A stretch of DNA of 10,296 nucleotides, from NCBI GenBank assembly GCA_937959065.1, contig CALGOI010000258.1, forward strand, positions 1-10,296, written 5' to 3'. Source of the stretch: an uncultured Ignavibacteriota bacterium (GTDB taxonomy: Bacteria; Bacteroidota; Ignavibacteria; Tepidaquicellales; Tepidaquicellaceae). Shown in pieces: positions 6,491-10,296 of this stretch (position 1 is the first letter of the stretch; each line of letters starts with the position of its first letter). The notes under the pieces are model-generated. The model had not been told where the DNA came from. It saw only the letters and a program-made list of their open reading frames with translations, and searched no databases. The position numbers and the translations under genes are program-made.

Positions 6491-6519
6491 AAAAAGGCAG
6501 GTCATAGACCTGCCTTTTT
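6491..6519. terminator. Terminator after pckG, copy 2 of the duplicated hairpin
   Basis: The same 13-bp stem and ATA loop as at 4367-4395 (arms 6491-6503 and 6507-6519). It lies about 20 bases after the pckG stop on the minus strand and has a T5 run in that direction. It separates pckG from the PadR operon promoter, which begins only six bases further on, at 6485. Confidence 0.88.
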
Positions 6520-6524
6520 AGTTT
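6491..6524 (+). repeat. Direct repeat flanking the PadR cassette, right copy
   Basis: Identical to 4367-4400. The two copies bracket about 2.1 kb containing exactly the three-gene PadR operon and its promoter. No target-site duplication or transposase accompanies them. Confidence 0.9.
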
Positions 6525-6541
6525 AGTATCTGAAATTTGAA

Positions 6542-8329
6542 TTACGAGTTTACAAACCTATCTTTATAAGCAGTTACTTCATCCTGAATTTCTTTTGGGA
6601 GCCTGTCACCAAATATTTTAAAGTATTCTTCAAGTTCTGTAGCTTCGGCGATTCCCTGTTCTTTAGGCATTTCGAACAATTTATTCATAGTACTATCATC
6701 AATATCCAGTCCTGTTGTATCGATTGAGCCTTCATTAGGTAATCTTCCAATTGGGGTTTCTGTATAATCATCTTTGCCGTTAACTCTTTCACAGATCCAT
6801 TTAATGACTCTGATATTGTCTCCGAAACCGGGCCACATAAATTTACCGTTATCATCCTTTCTAAACCAGTTAACATAAAAAATCTTAGGCAGTTTATCTT
6901 TATCAGGAGCGGTCTCACCCATTTCAATCCAGTGTTTGAAATAATCCCCCATATTATATCCGCAGAAAGGAAGCATAGCAAACGGATCATGTCTTAATTC
7001 ACCTACAGCCCCTGCCGCAGCAGCTGTTTTTTCCGATGAAACCGATGCTCCAAGGAAAACACCGTGATTCCAGTTAAATGCTTCAGTAACAAGAGGGATG
7101 AAAGAGGCTCTTCTTCCGCCAAACATAATAGCAGAGATCGGTACTCCTTTAGGATCTTTCCATGCAGGATCGATAGTAGGACACTGATCAGCAGGTGTCG
7201 TAAACCTGGAATTTGGATGAGAAGAAGGGGTACCGGATTCAGGAGTCCAATCGTTTCCGTGCCAGTCAATAAGATGCGCGGGAGGTTCATCGGTCATACC
7301 TTCCCACCAAACATCACCGTCATCAGTATATGCAACATTAGTAAATATTGAATTCTTTTTCATTGTATCCATAGCATTGCCATTCGTTTTATAAGAAGTC
7401 CCCGGAGCAACACCAAAGAAACCGGCTTCAGGATTGATAGCATAGAGTCTTCCATCCTCACCAAACTTCATCCATGCAATATCATCACCCACTGTTTCGA
7501 CTTTCCATCCGGGGAGAGTAGGTGTCAGCATAGCCAGGTTAGTTTTACCGCAAGCACTTGGAAAAGCGGCTGCAATATATTTCTTTTCACCTTCAGGCGA
7601 AGTGATACCTACGATCAACATGTGTTCCGCGAGCCATCCTTGTTGTTTAGCCATGTACGATGCAATCCTTAAAGCAAAACACTTTTTACCAAGAAGGGCA
7701 TTGCCACCGTAACCGCTTCCATATGAAACAATGCTTTTTTTTTTTTTTTTTTTAAAAATAAAATTATTTTCTTTATAAGACCATATAACATCTGCCTGTC
7801 CATTTTCTAGGTGATATATAATTGTGTTGATACATTTTACAAAATCGCCGTCACCAAGAACATCAAGGACTCTTTTTCCAATCCTCGTCATAATTCTCAT
7901 ATTCAAGACAACATACGGGGAATCAGAGATCTCAACACCAATATGTGATATATCCGAAGCAAGAGGTCCCATACTGTAAGGAATCACGTACATTGTTCTT
8001 CCTTTCATGCAACCGTCAAATAAAGACTTTAGCGCAGTTCTCATTTCTTCCGGTTCTCTCCAGTTATTAGTAGGACCTGCGTCTATCTCATTTTTTGAAC
8101 AGATAAATGTCCTGTCTTCTACCCTTGCAACATCATTTGGGTCGGATCTCACCAGGTAGCTATTAGGCCTCTTTTCATCGTTTAATTTAATAAATGAACC
8201 ATTATCGAGACACAGCTTGATCAAATCTGCTGCTTCTTCATCAGAACCATCACACCATCTTACACTGTCAGGCTTACAAAGCTTCTCAACCTCATCTACC
8301 CATTGTTTTAACTTTTGATTGTCAGTCAT
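6542..8329 (-). CDS. pckG: Phosphoenolpyruvate carboxykinase (GTP)
   Basis: This cytosolic enzyme interconverts oxaloacetate + GTP and phosphoenolpyruvate + CO2 + GDP, linking the TCA cycle to gluconeogenesis. At 595 residues it has the normal length of the GTP-dependent family. Motifs seen are RSDPNDVARVE (61-71, substrate Arg69), SYGSGYGGN (202-210), GKKCFALRIAS (214-224), AEHML (234-238, metal-ligand His236), the P-loop AFPSACGKTN (255-264, reactive Cys260), VGDDIAWM (280-287, kinase-2), NSRFTTPADQCP (373-384), the nucleotide-site stretch VNWFRKD (486-492) and GKFMWPGFGDN (495-505). The odd part is 184-199: the family usually has a PC..x..HFPE.R-like segment here, but this copy has SYKENNFIF and six Lys encoded by an unbroken A19 tract (7735-7753). 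Length is conserved, so the frame is intact as written. GGAG (8338-8335) lies five bases before the ATG. It is 30 bp downstream of the AI-2E family gene and probably last in the queC operon. Confidence 0.96.
   Translation of the reverse strand: MTDNQKLKQWVDEVEKLCKPDSVRWCDGSDEEAADLIKLCLDNGSFIKLNDEKRPNSYLVRSDPNDVARVEDRTFICSKNEIDAGPTNNWREPEEMRTALKSLFDGCMKGRTMYVIPYSMGPLASDISHIGVEISDSPYVVLNMRIMTRIGKRVLDVLGDGDFVKCINTIIYHLENGQADVIWSYKENNFIFKKKKKKSIVSYGSGYGGNALLGKKCFALRIASYMAKQQGWLAEHMLIVGITSPEGEKKYIAAAFPSACGKTNLAMLTPTLPGWKVETVGDDIAWMKFGEDGRLYAINPEAGFFGVAPGTSYKTNGNAMDTMKKNSIFTNVAYTDDGDVWWEGMTDEPPAHLIDWHGNDWTPESGTPSSHPNSRFTTPADQCPTIDPAWKDPKGVPISAIMFGGRRASFIPLVTEAFNWNHGVFLGASVSSEKTAAAAGAVGELRHDPFAMLPFCGYNMGDYFKHWIEMGETAPDKDKLPKIFYVNWFRKDDNGKFMWPGFGDNIRVIKWICERVNGKDDYTETPIGRLPNEGSIDTTGLDIDDSTMNKLFEMPKEQGIAEATELEEYFKIFGDRLPKEIQDEVTAYKDRFVNS
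7735..7753 (-). repeat. A19 homopolymer within pckG
   Basis: Nineteen consecutive A bases in the coding strand (T on the plus strand) encode Lys193-198 and the first base of Ser199. One base more or less would shift the frame ahead of the nucleotide-binding motifs and abolish the enzyme. Confidence 0.95.
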
Positions 8330-8334
8330 TATTA

Positions 8335-8338
8335 CTCC
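8335..8338 (-). promoter_or_regulatory. Shine-Dalgarno of pckG
   Basis: GGAG on the minus strand, five bases before the ATG at 8329, supports this start in the short gap after the upstream gene. Confidence 0.7.
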
Positions 8339-8359
8339 ATTAGTTTATTTATTAATAAT

Positions 8360-9511
8360 TTATTTTTCTGTATTTGAATTTTCTTTCACAATCTCACTTA
8401 AAACATCACCAGACATAGTCTCCTCTTCTGTGACTTTAAAATTTTTAGAAGTAAGATTGTAACTCATCATGATGGCGACCGGTCTTGTTTGCGGGAAATT
8501 CATTAACGCAATTTTAATCATGCTCATTATAGGGTACGCTAAAATCATTCCAACTATTCCCCATACATATCCCCAGAAAAGCAGTGAGACAAGTAAAAGA
8601 ATAGGGCTAAGATCAAGCCTGTCTCCAAGAACTTTGGGTTCAACCATATTTCCTTTAATATTCTGAACAATAGTCAAAAGCCCCACAACTATCACAGGAT
8701 AAAAGAAACCGCCATATTGGAAAATCATAACAAGCCCAACAAGGACAGTTACAACTATAGAGCCAATATATGGTATATAATCGGTTATAAAAAAGAGGAA
8801 AGCCCACATAAAGGCAAACTCGACTCCAAAAATATATAGAATTATCCAAATTACTATTGCTTGAGCCAGCGACAATAATGTTTTCCCTACCACATACTTC
8901 CTGGTATCATCAAAAATCGCGGTAAAAGTATTATAAAGAACTACAGCATTTTCTTTACTGAAAGCATAAACAATCCTTTTTCTTATGCTTCCGAATTCAG
9001 ACAAAAGAAAAATCACATATATAAGTATCAAAACGAAGTTACTGAATACATTCAATACTCCAGAGAAGATACCAGTGACCGCGCCGGTGATACTTGTTTC
9101 TTTGATAAGATTTTTTAACTGGAGCGACTCCTCAATATTTTTAGTTTGCTCCTGTGAAAGGTTAAGTGAACTAATCAAGTTTGAATAAAGCTCCATAAAT
9201 TTAGCTTCATAGTAAGCGGAGTTTGCCATATAGGAATCAATACCCGCGTAAACAAAAACACTGGTAATATTGGAAATGATAACAATAAGTAATATAATAA
9301 GCGTAATAGCCACAAACCCCGGTACCTTTTTAGTCCTCATCCATCTATACAACGGCTGAAAAAGCAAAGCAATAAAAATTGCAATAACCAGCGGCACAAG
9401 AATGCTCTGAAGCTCTTTTAAAACAAATACACCAAACCCTACAATCAACAAGGACGCAATTAATGTAAGCGCACGAAGGTATTTAGTATTTTCAGCAGAT
9501 CTTTTTTCCAT
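8360..9511 (-). CDS. AI-2E family integral membrane transporter
   Basis: This 383-residue protein has the layout of the AI-2E/UPF0118 family (Pfam PF01594). Hydrophobic helices lie at about 14-31, 35-52 and 66-88. A soluble, partly helical loop (89-145) follows, then further helices at about 146-170, 210-228, 232-257, 262-283 and 301-334. Family signatures are LVPLVIAIFIALLFQPLYRW (38-57), DYIPYIGSI (244-252), NMVEPKVLGDRLDLSPI (288-304) and FWGYVWGIVGMILAYPI (312-328). The charged tail (350-383) is cytosolic or poorly ordered. Members have been linked to autoinducer-2 export, sodium/proton antiport and other fluxes, so the substrate cannot be named from sequence. Its ATG overlaps the queC stop by one base, without a Shine-Dalgarno, suggesting translational coupling. 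pckG follows after 30 bp. Confidence 0.92.
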   Translation of the reverse strand: MEKRSAENTKYLRALTLIASLLIVGFGVFVLKELQSILVPLVIAIFIALLFQPLYRWMRTKKVPGFVAITLIILLIVIISNITSVFVYAGIDSYMANSAYYEAKFMELYSNLISSLNLSQEQTKNIEESLQLKNLIKETSITGAVTGIFSGVLNVFSNFVLILIYVIFLLSEFGSIRKRIVYAFSKENAVVLYNTFTAIFDDTRKYVVGKTLLSLAQAIVIWIILYIFGVEFAFMWAFLFFITDYIPYIGSIVVTVLVGLVMIFQYGGFFYPVIVVGLLTIVQNIKGNMVEPKVLGDRLDLSPILLLVSLLFWGYVWGIVGMILAYPIMSMIKIALMNFPQTRPVAIMMSYNLTSKNFKVTEEETMSGDVLSEIVKENSNTEK

Positions 9512-10200
9512 TAAACGCTTATTGCGTATTTAATTGGGTCTTCTACCCCTGCCAGCTTGAATCCTCTCAATCTAAGTGCACAGCTGTCACACTCCCCGCA
9601 GGCAATATCATTATTTTTATAACACGACCAGCTCAGGTGTATAGGTGATCTCAACTCTATGGATTTTAAAACAATATCTTTTTTGGAATGGTCAATAATA
9701 GGTGTTTCAACTCTTATGTTTGAGCCGGGTTTAGTCCCGGATGAAACCATTTTATTAAAGGCTTCAAAAAACTCCTTACGGCAATCGGGATACCCGCTCG
9801 AATCTTCCTCAACCGCACCGATAAAAATTTTATGTACTTTTAAAACCTCAGCCCAGCTAACTGAAATCGACAAAATATTTGCATTTCTGAATGGGACATA
9901 GCTGGTTGGAATTTCTTTAGAATCAATTTCAGCCGGAGTAATATCGATGCTCTCGTCGGTCAAGGATGATCCGCCTATATCTTTCAAATGGGAAATATCC
10001 ACAACAAGCCGTTTATCTACATTATAATAATCCGCAATATCGTTGAATGCTTTTAATTCTCTCTCCTGTGTTTTCTGACCGTAGTTTACATGAAGGAAAG
10101 CAAGATCGTACTCCTTGTGAGCAATTGCAGCAGTAAGCGCGCTATCCATTCCCCCACTGACTAAGACAATGGCTAACTCTCTATTCTTTTCCTGATACAC
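9511..10200 (-). CDS. queC: 7-cyano-7-deazaguanine synthase
   Basis: This enzyme makes preQ0 from 7-carboxy-7-deazaguanine, ammonia and ATP, in the pathway to the tRNA nucleoside queuosine and other deazapurines. The 229-residue length is normal. Visible are the PP-loop SGGMDS (15-20); HVNYGQKTQERE (37-48); SYVPFRNANILSISVSWAE (100-118); GAVEEDSSGYPDCR (128-141); and the zinc site Cys193, Cys201, Cys204 and Cys207 (CYKNNDIACGECDSC). The start is GTG at 10200: an in-frame TAA two codons upstream (10206-10204) and the early PP-loop leave no better choice. No strong Shine-Dalgarno is present. The 96 bases upstream are AT-rich, with no preQ1 riboswitch that I can recognise. No other queuosine gene is in the window. 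It is the first gene of the run queC, AI-2E family gene, pckG. Confidence 0.95.
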   Translation of the reverse strand: MYQEKNRELAIVLVSGGMDSALTAAIAHKEYDLAFLHVNYGQKTQERELKAFNDIADYYNVDKRLVVDISHLKDIGGSSLTDESIDITPAEIDSKEIPTSYVPFRNANILSISVSWAEVLKVHKIFIGAVEEDSSGYPDCRKEFFEAFNKMVSSGTKPGSNIRVETPIIDHSKKDIVLKSIELRSPIHLSWSCYKNNDIACGECDSCALRLRGFKLAGVEDPIKYAISV

Positions 10201-10296
10201 TTCTTAATATTCAGAATTTACATAAAAATATAAAAATACACAGAATAAGCAATAAATTGAAGTCAGAATTTAGCTCATAATCACCATAAATACTTC

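Noticed and set aside
4367..6524. Transposon or IS element spanning the repeats
   Set aside because: The repeats are direct copies of a terminator, not inverted ends. There is no transposase or integrase between them and no target duplication is visible.
7735..7753. T19 run on the plus strand as the T tract of an intrinsic terminator
   Set aside because: No G/C-rich hairpin precedes it on the plus strand, and it lies inside the pckG reading frame with conserved protein sequence on both sides.
10201..10296. preQ1 riboswitch or clear promoter upstream of queC
   Set aside because: No preQ1 aptamer core and no well-spaced -35/-10 pair was seen in this AT-rich leader. The region also runs off the window edge.

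Overview
The window is AT-rich bacterial chromosome with tightly packed genes. The best lineage clue is the secreted protein at 1874-3379. It ends in a type A type-IX-secretion (Por) sorting domain of the NFPNPFNPSTTIRY form, which is typical of Ignavibacteria and neighbouring Bacteroidota/Chlorobi-group bacteria. I infer an Ignavibacteria-like organism; no rRNA or other marker here proves it. No tRNA, rRNA, CRISPR array, transposase or phage gene was seen.

Left block, plus strand (1-3379). An unrecognised acidic protein, possibly cut at its 5' end, overlaps pdxH (pyridoxamine 5'-phosphate oxidase). One base after pdxH comes a stand-alone LigD-type 3'-phosphoesterase gene. Its reading frame is well preserved but contains two in-frame TAG codons, the second exactly where the family has a Trp. 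It is a fresh pseudogene, a read-through gene or a sequence error. Next is a 501-residue beta-propeller-like protein exported by type IX secretion, closed by a hairpin terminator. A 618-base stretch without a convincing gene follows; it holds several hairpins, including a closed 50-nt structure at 3810-3859.

Middle block (3998-6524). A small NTF2/SnoaL-like protein (plus strand) converges on a three-gene minus-strand operon: a PadR-type repressor, a four-helix membrane protein with an N-terminal HAAS/permease-prefix-like domain, and a lipoprotein built from two copies of one domain. The genes overlap (13 bp; 1 or 4 bp). The second has a Shine-Dalgarno that matches the 16S 3' end over 11 nt. 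The operon promoter is a near-consensus TTGACA-17-TATATT embedded in a nested 37-bp near-palindrome, presumably the PadR autoregulatory operator. The cassette lies between two direct 34-bp copies of the same bidirectional terminator, so it looks like a module inserted at, or flanked by, a duplicated terminator.

Right block, minus strand (6542-10200). queC (7-cyano-7-deazaguanine synthase), an AI-2E family membrane protein and pckG (GTP-dependent PEP carboxykinase) form a probable operon transcribed right to left. pckG contains an uninterrupted 19-base A tract in the coding strand, giving Lys6, just before the conserved SYGSGYGG motif.

The strongest leads are the double-amber phosphoesterase gene, the A19 tract in pckG, and the PadR cassette with its operator and flanking repeats.
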